The notes beneath the pieces were generated by a model. That model saw only the letters and a list, made by a program, of their open reading frames with translations. It had not been told where the DNA came from and made no database searches. Shown here piece by piece: positions 54,466 through 64,000 of a DNA stretch of 64,000 nt (the first letter of the stretch is position 1; the number at the start of each line of letters is the position of its first letter). Made by a program: the position numbers and the translations under genes. The stretch covers positions 2,356,501-2,420,500 of the forward strand of contig NZ_CP069213.1 in the NCBI RefSeq assembly GCF_016834455.1. Reading direction: 5' to 3'. The stretch comes from Shewanella litorisediminis. GTDB taxonomy: Bacteria > Pseudomonadota > Gammaproteobacteria > Enterobacterales > Shewanellaceae.

Positions 54466-54852
54466 ATGTCTAACATGACCAAAGAAGAGGTGATCTCGGC
54501 CTTGGAGGCTGCGCTGGAGAAAGCCGAAGGCCGCAAGGTAAGCATTGAGCAGAAAGGAAGCTGGTTCAAAATCGATGGCGGTAAATCCCTGCGCTTTGCC
54601 GAGCTCGAAGCCATGCTGGCTGAACACAGCGGCGGCAAGGCTAACACACCCAACGCGACCAAACCGGAGCCTGCTGCGAAAGCTGCACCGAAGGCAAAAG
54701 CCGAGCCCAAGGCTACAGCCAAACCTAAAACAGCGCCGAAAGCTGCAGCCACGCCCGCTGCCACCCCAGGCTCAGGCGGTCTGCTGCCCAAAGACCTTTG
54801 GAAACAGCAACTGCTGGCCAAGGGCAACACCCTGCCCCGCGGTGTAAAATAA
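54466..54852 (+). CDS. Lys/Ala/Pro-rich protein of unknown function
   Basis: The 128-residue soluble protein has an N-terminal folded-looking part (about 1-55: TKEEVISALEAALEKAEGRKVSIEQKGSWFKIDGGKSLRFAELEAMLAEHSG). A repetitive Lys-Pro-Ala tail (about 60-100) follows, then a short conserved-looking C-terminus, LPKDLWKQQLLAKGNTLPRGVK. The tail resembles histone-H1-like or membrane-spanning linkers and may bind nucleic acid; this is inference. A terminator follows. No domain was recognised. Confidence 0.75.
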   Translation: MSNMTKEEVISALEAALEKAEGRKVSIEQKGSWFKIDGGKSLRFAELEAMLAEHSGGKANTPNATKPEPAAKAAPKAKAEPKATAKPKTAPKAAATPAATPGSGGLLPKDLWKQQLLAKGNTLPRGVK

Positions 54853-54905
54853 GCATCTAACGCGAGAGCGCCCGGCATTTGGGCCAAGCGTATTGAGGTG
54901 CTGCA

Positions 54906-54930
54906 AAAAGCCCGGCCGGTCCGGGCTTTT
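54906..54930 (+). terminator. Terminator after the Lys/Ala/Pro-rich gene
   Basis: AAAAGCCCGG-CCGGT-CCGGGCTTTT is followed by a short T-rich stretch. Confidence 0.85.
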
Positions 54931-54958
54931 GTCATTTACATCTTTGGCCGACAAACCG

Positions 54959-55426
54959 TCACATGGCCTTGTCGACCCGGACCATCCCCTGAAGATAAAC
55001 CACGCGAACTTCGTCTCCGGCCTTCAATGGCATACCTGAGTCTTCATCCTGCAATATCATGATTTGCGTATCGTCCTCCTGCCTAATCATCAGCTCAATC
55101 AGGTGAAGCTCGCGATACTTATCGCCACCGGCCTGATTGGCAATAGCGCCTCCCAGCAGTGCACCGAGGACTGTGGCCACGTCCTGCCCTGAGCCTCCAC
55201 CGAACTGATGTCCAATGACGCCGCCGAGCAGAGCCCCCCCAAAGGTACGCCAGCCTCGGTGCTGGTCCGCCACCAACTCCTGCTGCGTGAGCCGACGAAC
55301 TGAAGTCAATTCACCATAGAGTACCTTTTCCACCGCCATTGCCTGATTACGTTCATAACCGCCTGTGGCCAAGCCTGAAAAACATGTGACCAAAAACACC
55401 AGACAACAGAGTGCAGGTTTCAACAT
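54959..55426 (-). CDS. Glycine-zipper 2TM-type envelope protein
   Basis: The 155-residue exported protein has a signal peptide (about 1-21). There is no clear lipobox, although Cys residues occur in the signal region. A glycine-zipper segment at about 62-100 (FGGALLGGVIGHQFGGGSGQDVATVLGALLGGAIANQAGG) is followed by an OB-like C-terminal part. It resembles SlyB/PcP-like outer-membrane proteins, but the lack of a lipobox cautions against that name. Function is unknown; such proteins affect envelope integrity. Confidence 0.82.
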   Translation of the reverse strand: MLKPALCCLVFLVTCFSGLATGGYERNQAMAVEKVLYGELTSVRRLTQQELVADQHRGWRTFGGALLGGVIGHQFGGGSGQDVATVLGALLGGAIANQAGGDKYRELHLIELMIRQEDDTQIMILQDEDSGMPLKAGDEVRVVYLQGMVRVDKAM

Positions 55427-55477
55427 AATCCAATTTCCGCTACTTTATTAAGATGAACCCTTTGATAGTACGCTTTT

Positions 55478-56188
55478 GTGAACGGCCTGTCTTTTATCGA
55501 TGATGAGCAGATAAGATTTCCTTCTCCCGAGCTGGCATTGTCTGAGCCCAATGGCCTGCTGGCCATCGGTGGGTCCCTGCATCCCAAGCGCCTACTGGCA
55601 GCTTACTACGACGGTATTTTTCCCTGGTTCAATGCAGAGGACCCCATTTTGTGGTGGTCACCCGATCCCAGAGCTGTCTTTCTTCCCGGCGAGCTTAAAA
55701 TCAGTCGCAGCCTCAAGAAAAGCCTAAGAAAGCACCCTTGGCGCGTTACCATCAATCATGCGTTTGCCGATGTAATGGCAGGCTGTGCCCAGCCCCGTAA
55801 AAAGCAGCGAGATACCTGGATAACTCAGGAAATTCAGCTGGCCTATCTCGAGATGCACAGCCAGGGTCATGCTCACTCGGTAGAAGTTTGGATGGAAGAG
55901 CGCCTGGTGGGTGGTCTATATGGCCTTGCTGTCGGAAAAGTATTTTGTGGCGAGTCCATGTTTCATCGTGAGACCGATGCCTCCAAGTTGGCAATGATGG
56001 CGCTGCACCGGCATTTGCTTCGACATGACTTTAAGCTGCTGGACGCGCAGATTATGAACCCGCACCTGGAAAGCCTGGGCGCCCGGGAAGTCAGCCGCAC
56101 GGCGTTCCTTTCGCTGCTCAAGCGTTACCGGGATGAACCCGTGGCCAAAAGCTGCTGGCTGCCAACGGAGGTGCCGCTTGGAGAGTAG
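55478..56188 (+). CDS. aat: Leucyl/phenylalanyl-tRNA-protein transferase
   Basis: The 236-residue N-degron enzyme adds Leu or Phe from charged tRNA to proteins with N-terminal Lys or Arg. Conserved blocks are [55 protein letters not shown] near the N-terminus and [42 protein letters not shown] in the middle. The GTG start has a weak ribosome site. The next gene starts 11 bases before this stop, so the two tRNA-protein transferases are coupled. Confidence 0.95.
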   Translation: MNGLSFIDDEQIRFPSPELALSEPNGLLAIGGSLHPKRLLAAYYDGIFPWFNAEDPILWWSPDPRAVFLPGELKISRSLKKSLRKHPWRVTINHAFADVMAGCAQPRKKQRDTWITQEIQLAYLEMHSQGHAHSVEVWMEERLVGGLYGLAVGKVFCGESMFHRETDASKLAMMALHRHLLRHDFKLLDAQIMNPHLESLGAREVSRTAFLSLLKRYRDEPVAKSCWLPTEVPLGE

Positions 56189-56891
56189 CACCCACGTCAG
56201 TGTTGGGATAAGCCAGCTGTTCCCATGCAGCTACCTTGAAGAGCAACAGGAACAGCTACTTATCATACAGGAGCCCTTTCTCGACCCCTTGCTGTTTGAG
56301 CGTTTGCTTCAGCTGGGTTTCAGGCGCAGCGGTGAGGCCATCTATAAGCCCCGTTGCCCCGCCTGCAGCGCTTGTATCGCCCTCAGGGTGCCTGCACGCA
56401 CCTTTCAAGCCTCTAAACGGCAAAAGCGAACCCTCGCCAAAAACAAAGATCTCACGGTTCACTGGGTTAGCCAAAGCAGCGATGAGCACTACACTCTGTA
56501 TGAGAAATACATCAACCTCAGGCACTTTGACGGCCCCATGTTTCCAGCCAGCCGGGAACAGTATGAGCATTTCGTGCTCTGCGATTGGGCACCGCCGGGA
56601 TTTGTAGAGTTACGGCTGGAAGGACGCTTGCTCGCGGTTGCCGTTACCGACGTATTGCCAACCAGTCTGTCGGCCATTTACAGCTTTTTTGACCCTGATT
56701 TTGACGCCAGGTCCCTTGGCAGTCAGCTTATCCTGACTCAGATGACACTCGCTGCCGAAATGGATAAAGCCTTTGTTTATCTTGGTTATCAAATCGATGC
56801 CAACCGTAAGATGTGTTACAAACGACTCTACCGTCCCTATCAAATTCTCACCCAGAAGGGGTGGGAGTTTCACACCAACACCAACCCTTGA
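56178..56891 (+). CDS. bpt: Aspartate/glutamate leucyltransferase (Bpt)
   Basis: The 237-residue transferase adds Leu to proteins with N-terminal Asp or Glu, making them ClpS substrates. Conserved motifs are [39 protein letters not shown] (the Cys-rich arginyltransferase-like site) and [20 protein letters not shown]. The start is a TTG with GGAGGT 5-6 bases upstream, inside aat; the family N-terminus confirms this. An in-frame upstream ATG is rejected. Confidence 0.94.
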   Translation: MESSTHVSVGISQLFPCSYLEEQQEQLLIIQEPFLDPLLFERLLQLGFRRSGEAIYKPRCPACSACIALRVPARTFQASKRQKRTLAKNKDLTVHWVSQSSDEHYTLYEKYINLRHFDGPMFPASREQYEHFVLCDWAPPGFVELRLEGRLLAVAVTDVLPTSLSAIYSFFDPDFDARSLGSQLILTQMTLAAEMDKAFVYLGYQIDANRKMCYKRLYRPYQILTQKGWEFHTNTNP

Positions 56892-56986
56892 TTATCTCGG
56901 GCTTAGCGCGCTTATATCCGAGCGCGCCCTTTACAGTCAGGGGAAATTGCGGCATGATACGCCCGTTTTTCATCTTTGAAGGCTAA

Positions 56987-57220
<234 letters not shown>

Positions 57221-57235
57221 TTTGCCCTTCAAAGT

Positions 57236-57261
57236 AAAAACCCGGAAAGTCCGGGTTTTTT
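57236..57261 (+). terminator. infA terminator
   Basis: AAAAACCCGG-AAAGT-CCGGGTTTTT is followed by another T. It lies between infA and the convergent clpA. Confidence 0.9.
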
Positions 57262-57286
57262 GTTGCTGTCACAGGCGAAGGCCACC

Positions 57287-59548
57287 TCAGGTGACCTTTT
57301 CCAGACGCTCGGCAGATATGACGATTTCCCCATCTTTGGCGTCCACGTGTGCCATTCCACCGTGCTCAAGTTCGCCAAAGAGGATTTCATCGGCCAGTGG
57401 CCTTTTAATCAAATCTTTGACGACCCGGGCCATCGGTCTTGCGCCCATGGCCTTGTCGTAACCCTTCTCAGCGAGCAAGGTTCTCGCCTCATCACTCACC
57501 ATCAGAGTCACCCGCTTGGCATCAAGCTGGGCCTGCAGCTCGGTGAGGAACTTGTCCACCACCTTGGCAATAATGGTTAAATCCAGGTGATTGAACCAAA
57601 TGATGGAGTCGAGACGATTACGAAACTCGGGTGAGAACACCCGATTGATTTCCGACATGGCGTCGTGGCTGTGATCCTGCTGCTTGAAGCCAATGGATTT
57701 ACGCACTGTTTCCTGCACACCGGCGTTGGTGGTCATCACCAGAGTCACATGGCGAAAGTCCGCCTTACGGCCATTGTTATCGGTAAGGGTACCGTGGTCC
57801 ATCACCTGCAGCAGCAGGTTATAAACATCGGGATGGGCCTTTTCGATTTCATCCAGCAGCACCACGCAATGGGGCTGTTTAATCACGGCATCGGTCAGCA
57901 AACCACCCTGATCGTAACCCACATAGCCAGGAGGGGCACCAATGAGACGAGATACTGTGTGCGCCTCCATGTACTCAGACATATCGAAGCGCACCAGCTT
58001 AAGCCCCAAACACTTGGCTAACTGATTGGTGACCTCCGTCTTACCCACACCGGTCGGCCCGGCAAACAGGAAACTGCCCACAGGCTTGTTTTCTGCGCCA
58101 AGGCCGCTGCGTGACAAACGGATAGCCGCACTTAAGCTCTCAATGGCTTTGTCCTGACCAAAAACCACCATCTTGAGGTTACGCTCAAGGTTCTTGAGCA
58201 TATCCTTGTCGGACGTGGACACAGACTTTTCAGGAATGCGGGCAATTTTGGCGATAATGGCCTCAATTTCCGCCTGCCCTATGGTCTTGCGCCTCTTGCT
58301 GGCCGGCTGCATGGCCATGCGTGCGCCAGCCTCATCTATCACATCAATCGCCTTGTCAGGCAGATGGCGGTCATTGATGTGTTTGGCGCTGAGCTCGGCC
58401 GCGCAGGCAAGGGCTGCCTGGGTATAGCGCACGCCGTGGTGTTCTTCGTATTTACTCTTGAGCCCCATCAGAATCTTGGTGGTTTCCGCCACCGATGGCT
58501 CGTTGATGTCTATCTTCTGGAAGCGGCGCGCCAGCGCCCTGTCTTTCTCGAAAATGCTTTGATATTCCTGGAACGTGGTGGAGCCCATGCAGCGCAGTGT
58601 ACCGCTTGAAAGCAATGGTTTGAGCAGATTGGAGGCGTCCATCACACCGCCGGATGCAGCGCCCGCACCTATGATGGTATGGATTTCATCGATAAAGAGA
58701 ATGGCGTGCTTGTCTGCGGTGAGTTCCTTAAGCAGGTTCTTGAAGCGCTTTTCAAAATCGCCACGGTACTTGGTGCCCGCAAGCAGCGCACCCAAATCCA
58801 GTGAATACACAGTGGCATCACGCATCACTTCAGGCACATCGTCATTCACGATGCGATAAGCCAGACCCTCTGCAATGGCGGTTTTGCCGACACCGGCCTC
58901 ACCCACCAGCAGTGGGTTGTTTTTACGGCGACGGCAAAGGATTTGGATAGAGCGCTCAATTTCGTTATCGCGGCCGATGAGCGGATCGATAATGCCCTGT
59001 GCCGCCATCAAATTCAGATTGGCTGCAAATTGCGACAGCATGCTGCGCTGCTCTTCGCCCTGCTCTGAGTGATCTTCGATGCGTTCCTGCTCGGATTCCT
59101 GCGGCGAATCTTCATTTTTGGAAAATCCATGGGAAATGTAATTGACCACATCGAGGCGGGTAATGTCGCTGCGACGCAACAAATATACGGCTTGGGATTC
59201 CTGCTCACTGAAAATGGCCACCAGCACATTGGCACCGGTGACTTCGTTGCGGCCAGAAGATTGGACGTGAAACACGGCCCGCTGCAACACCCGCTGAAAC
59301 CCGAGTGTGGGCTGGGTTTCCCTGTCATCGTCTGGATCGGTAATGACTGGTGTGGTTTGAGAAATAAAAGTCGCAACTTCTTCCCTGAGTTTGTCGATGT
59401 TTGCCCCACAGGCAACCAATGCATCCTGAGCCGATGGATTGTCGATAAGCGCGAGCAATAAGTGCTCTACTGTCATGTATTCATGGCGGGCATCCCTTGC
59501 CTGCTGAAACGCCAGATTCAACGTCACTTCAAGATCTTTGTTCAGCAT
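57287..59548 (-). CDS. clpA: ATP-dependent Clp protease ATP-binding subunit ClpA
   Basis: The 753-residue hexameric unfoldase feeds N-degron and other proteins into ClpP. An N-terminal Clp_N repeat domain (about 1-140) binds ClpS. The two AAA+ modules have Walker [10 protein letters not shown] near 218 and GPTGVGKTE near 500, with Walker [15 protein letters not shown] and [14 protein letters not shown]. The ClpP-binding IGF loop is in RKSIGFKQQ near 618. It is 48 bases downstream of clpS on the same strand. Confidence 0.97.
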   Translation of the reverse strand: MLNKDLEVTLNLAFQQARDARHEYMTVEHLLLALIDNPSAQDALVACGANIDKLREEVATFISQTTPVITDPDDDRETQPTLGFQRVLQRAVFHVQSSGRNEVTGANVLVAIFSEQESQAVYLLRRSDITRLDVVNYISHGFSKNEDSPQESEQERIEDHSEQGEEQRSMLSQFAANLNLMAAQGIIDPLIGRDNEIERSIQILCRRRKNNPLLVGEAGVGKTAIAEGLAYRIVNDDVPEVMRDATVYSLDLGALLAGTKYRGDFEKRFKNLLKELTADKHAILFIDEIHTIIGAGAASGGVMDASNLLKPLLSSGTLRCMGSTTFQEYQSIFEKDRALARRFQKIDINEPSVAETTKILMGLKSKYEEHHGVRYTQAALACAAELSAKHINDRHLPDKAIDVIDEAGARMAMQPASKRRKTIGQAEIEAIIAKIARIPEKSVSTSDKDMLKNLERNLKMVVFGQDKAIESLSAAIRLSRSGLGAENKPVGSFLFAGPTGVGKTEVTNQLAKCLGLKLVRFDMSEYMEAHTVSRLIGAPPGYVGYDQGGLLTDAVIKQPHCVVLLDEIEKAHPDVYNLLLQVMDHGTLTDNNGRKADFRHVTLVMTTNAGVQETVRKSIGFKQQDHSHDAMSEINRVFSPEFRNRLDSIIWFNHLDLTIIAKVVDKFLTELQAQLDAKRVTLMVSDEARTLLAEKGYDKAMGARPMARVVKDLIKRPLADEILFGELEHGGMAHVDAKDGEIVISAERLEKVT

Positions 59549-59596
59549 AAATACCCCCTAAAACTGCAACTAAAGCGCACGGAAAGACAAAATGCT

Positions 59597-59905
59597 TTAG
59601 GCCTTCTCCAAAGAACACAGTAATGGATGTTGGTTTTGCCTGGCAAACTGATTTACCTGGGCAACCTTGGTTTCGGCAATGCCGAAAGGAAACACGCCAC
59701 ATACCGCCTTTCCCTGATGATGAATTTGCAACATTATTTCTGTTGCCTGATGCTCATTCATCTTAAAGAACAGCTGAAGTACTTCTACCACAAAATCCAT
59801 GGGGGTGTAATCGTCATTATTCAGGATCACCTTATACATGGACGGCGGCATCAGTTCAGTGTCAGCCCGCTCGACAACTCTTTCAATATTTCCTGCTTTT
59901 GCCAT
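59597..59905 (-). CDS. clpS: ClpA adaptor ClpS
   Basis: This 102-residue adaptor delivers proteins with N-terminal Leu, Phe, Trp or Tyr to ClpA. The conserved core [28 protein letters not shown] holds the N-degron pocket residues; the His in [11 protein letters not shown] and the C-terminal [15 protein letters not shown] complete the family pattern. It forms an operon with clpA and is divergent from cspD, the E. coli arrangement. Confidence 0.96.
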   Translation of the reverse strand: MAKAGNIERVVERADTELMPPSMYKVILNNDDYTPMDFVVEVLQLFFKMNEHQATEIMLQIHHQGKAVCGVFPFGIAETKVAQVNQFARQNQHPLLCSLEKA

Positions 59906-60110
59906 ATAGCAATATTAGCCTCTCAAATACCGGGCACCAACTGGCCTGACCAATTGATACCACTTAATTAAGCAGATGTTGCCTCTTTGTTAATTTTAGC
60001 TTGACATCCGCTTTTAACGCTTTCATTCTGTTCAACGAAGCGGAGTTAGGAACCCGCTTATTTGGTTTTACTATCTTACTGGGAAGTAGACAACAGAAGG
60101 AAGTGGAAGT

Positions 60111-60317
60111 ATGGCAAGCGGGACTGTTAAATGGTTCAACAACGCCAAAGGATTCGGGTTTATCTGCCCTGATGAAGGTGGTGAAGATGTATTTGCCCAT
60201 TATTCAACTATCGAAATGGAAGGCTATCGAACTCTAAAAGCAGGCCAACCAGTCCAGTTCGAAGTTGAGCAAGGTCCAAAGGGGATGCACGCTTCAGCAA
60301 TTACTCCTGCCCGATAA
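60111..60317 (+). CDS. cspD: Cold-shock-like protein CspD
   Basis: The 68-residue cold-shock domain has RNP motifs KGFGFI and DVFAHY. It lies divergent from clpS-clpA, where cspD of E. coli sits, and that places it in the CspD group, which inhibits replication and is induced in stationary phase. A good ribosome site (GGAAG) precedes the ATG, and a terminator follows within 25 bases. Confidence 0.92.
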   Translation: MASGTVKWFNNAKGFGFICPDEGGEDVFAHYSTIEMEGYRTLKAGQPVQFEVEQGPKGMHASAITPAR

Positions 60318-60339
60318 TATAAATTCAGGCGGTTGTACC

Positions 60340-60369
60340 AAAAAGGCAGGGATAAGTCCCTGCCTTTTT
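60340..60369 (+). terminator. cspD terminator
   Basis: A thirteen-base stem AAAAAGGCAGGGA/TCCCTGCCTTTTT with loop TAAG. Confidence 0.93.
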
Positions 60370-60400
60370 CTTTGCAGTTTTTATATAAATAAACGTCCAT

Positions 60401-60430
60401 AAAAAAGAGAGCCAAGGCTCTCTTTTTTTT
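60401..60430 (-). terminator. icd terminator
   Basis: AAAAAAGAGAGCC/GGCTCTCTTTTTT with a two-base loop lies 20 bases downstream of the icd stop on the minus strand, with A/T tracts on both sides. Confidence 0.87.
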
Positions 60431-60451
60431 GCTGATTAACCCGGTGGGGGA

Positions 60452-62710
<2,259 letters not shown>

Positions 62711-62947
62711 TTATAGTTTTTATTCGATAAGCACGGCGAGCAGCATAAGCACCTGACTTCACCGCGCGGTAACCTGTCGTCCTGGGGTTACCGCAAAGCT
62801 GGGATGCCGATATGGGCATGGATCACATTTTGATGGCCGACATCATAGTGCATTCGGCCCAATATTCAAATTCCACTTAGGGCGAACAGGGGTTACCCTA
62901 TACCCAGGTAACTGTACAGTTAGATCTACAAAGGAAATTCACACGCC

Positions 62948-63769
62948 GTGTCGTCCCCTTCCCGCGCCAATAAACCCTCGGCCAAGCGCCCTGCCCGCAG
63001 CCCATCAAATCGGCAACCACAGGGCGAGAAAAAAGGCGTTGCAAACACCCGTAGCCAGCAGACAAACGCCAAAAACCGTAAAGCATTTAGTCCCAAAGGG
63101 CCCGGCAGCTCAAAGCGGCCGACTGAGAAAGCTGCAGAAAGGACAAGCGTCAGGCCTGGGCCGCGCAGACCGGGTGTCACCAAGGTGGTGCTCTTCAATA
63201 AGCCCTTCGATGTGTTGTGCCAGTTCACCGACGAAGCCGGCAGACAAACCCTGAAGGACTTTATTCCCTTGCCCGGCGTCTATGCCGCAGGCAGGCTTGA
63301 TAGAGACAGTGAAGGCCTGTTGCTGCTCACCAATGATGGTCAGTTGCAATCCCGTCTTACCGAGCCAAAAAAGCAAACCTATAAAACCTATTGGGTGCAG
63401 GTCGAAGGCATTCCCGAAGAGTCGGCGCTGGATAAACTGCGTGAAGGCGTTGAGCTTAAAGACGGCCCCACTCTGCCTGCCAGAGTACGGCGCATCGATG
63501 CGCCTCACATTTGGCCGCGCAATCCGCCGGTGCGGGAGCGAAAAAGCATTCCCGACTGCTGGCTTGAAATTCAGATTTGCGAAGGCCGCAACCGCCAGGT
63601 AAGGCGCATGACCGCCCACATCGGCTTTCCCACACTCAGGCTAGTGCGCGCCGCCATCGGTGAGATAAGCCTTGGGCAACTCGGCAGCGGCGAGTACCGG
63701 GAGCTTAGCCGGGATGAGATAAGCAGCCTCATTACCGCCCTTGCCACGACACGCGACTTTTACAAGTAA
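62948..63769 (+). CDS. rluE: 23S rRNA pseudouridine synthase RluE-type
   Basis: This 273-residue RsuA-family synthase is expected to modify U2457 of 23S rRNA. The N-terminal 75 residues are a basic, Ser/Lys/Pro-rich extension ([19 protein letters not shown]), and no S4 domain is present. The catalytic Asp is in [43 protein letters not shown] is the RluE/RsuA C-terminal block. The GTG start has AAAGGA 13 bases upstream, rather far, so the true start may differ. Divergent from icd and 9 bases before nudJ, as in E. coli. Confidence 0.9.
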   Translation: MSSPSRANKPSAKRPARSPSNRQPQGEKKGVANTRSQQTNAKNRKAFSPKGPGSSKRPTEKAAERTSVRPGPRRPGVTKVVLFNKPFDVLCQFTDEAGRQTLKDFIPLPGVYAAGRLDRDSEGLLLLTNDGQLQSRLTEPKKQTYKTYWVQVEGIPEESALDKLREGVELKDGPTLPARVRRIDAPHIWPRNPPVRERKSIPDCWLEIQICEGRNRQVRRMTAHIGFPTLRLVRAAIGEISLGQLGSGEYRELSRDEISSLITALATTRDFYK

Positions 63770-63778
63770 GGGAGCCCG

Positions 63779-64000
63779 ATGGAGCGCTACAAACCCAATG
63801 TCACCGTTGCCTGCATTGTGCACTGCGGTGGCAAGTTTTTGATGGTAGAGGAAATCATCGACGGCAAGTCGGTGTTTAACCAACCTGCCGGACACCTTGA
63901 GGCGGGCGAATCCCTGATTGACGCCTGTAAGCGAGAGCTGTGGGAAGAAACCGGCATCAAGGCCGAGCCCTCACGCCTTGTGGGTATCTATCAGTTCAGC
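63779..64000 (+). CDS. nudJ: Nudix phosphatase NudJ, 3' end cut by window edge
   Basis: The first 74 codons are visible. They show the Nudix box [23 protein letters not shown] and an NudJ-like start [25 protein letters not shown]. NudJ hydrolyses thiamine pyrophosphate precursors and nucleoside di- or triphosphates. It is 9 bases after rluE, and mnmA would be expected next, off the window. A GGGAG ribosome site precedes the ATG. Confidence 0.92.
   Translation, partial: MERYKPNVTVACIVHCGGKFLMVEEIIDGKSVFNQPAGHLEAGESLIDACKRELWEETGIKAEPSRLVGIYQFS

Overview
The window is a gene-dense stretch of a gammaproteobacterial chromosome, and the gene content and order point to the genus Shewanella. The evidence is the monomeric isocitrate dehydrogenase next to rluE-nudJ, cspD divergent from clpS-clpA, the aat-bpt-infA group, the ppk-ppx pair with a Pho box, a CheV, a lipoprotein 5'-nucleotidase and a large TonB-dependent receptor. 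Almost all of it looks like core chromosome. I see no insertion sequence, prophage, CRISPR array, tRNA or rRNA. Many genes start with GTG or TTG behind good ribosome binding sites, so starts were chosen by Shine-Dalgarno position and family length.

Region 1 (1-5.8 kb) is most of a proteobacterial dedicated sortase system. It holds a VIT/VWA sortase-target surface protein (cut by the left edge), the OmpA-like glycine-zipper protein PdsO and, divergently, the response regulator PdsR with the kinase PdsS. The sortase itself should lie beyond the left edge. Region 2 (5.9-14.3 kb) holds a secreted DUF2785 protein, metC, creA, a YegD-type Hsp70 and the polyphosphate pair ppk-ppx. Region 3 (14.3-27.7 kb) has a SulP permease, a LysE exporter divergent from a MocR regulator, a Bcr/CflA efflux pump, ilvIH with a structured leader, an Hsp20 chaperone whose leader looks like a ROSE RNA thermometer, a 5'-nucleotidase, a carboxylesterase and an APH-like kinase.

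Region 4 (27.7-44.1 kb) pairs a TonB-dependent receptor with a divergent secreted S9 peptidase, probably for peptide uptake and breakdown. It continues with slyD, an orphan WYL regulator of the BrxR/CapW type, mltB, a two-gene unit of unknown function, cheV, blc, a methyltransferase, a Lon-N-domain protein, an ECF sigma/ChrR pair, an SpmA-SpmB fusion and rsmF. Region 5 (44.3-53.5 kb) is a nine-gene minus-strand run, mrp-udk-dcd-pabC-mltG-tmk-holB-pilZ-tatD, divergent from metG. Region 6 (53.5-64 kb) carries a Nif3-family protein, a Lys/Ala/Pro-rich unknown and a glycine-zipper protein. It then has the N-degron machinery (aat, bpt, clpS, clpA) around infA and cspD, followed by icd, rluE and the start of nudJ.

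No wholly new system is proven here. The best leads are the sortase system with its control region, the Hsp20 RNA thermometer, the receptor/peptidase operator region, the orphan WYL regulator, the ilvIH leader and the DUF2750/zinc-ribbon gene pair.
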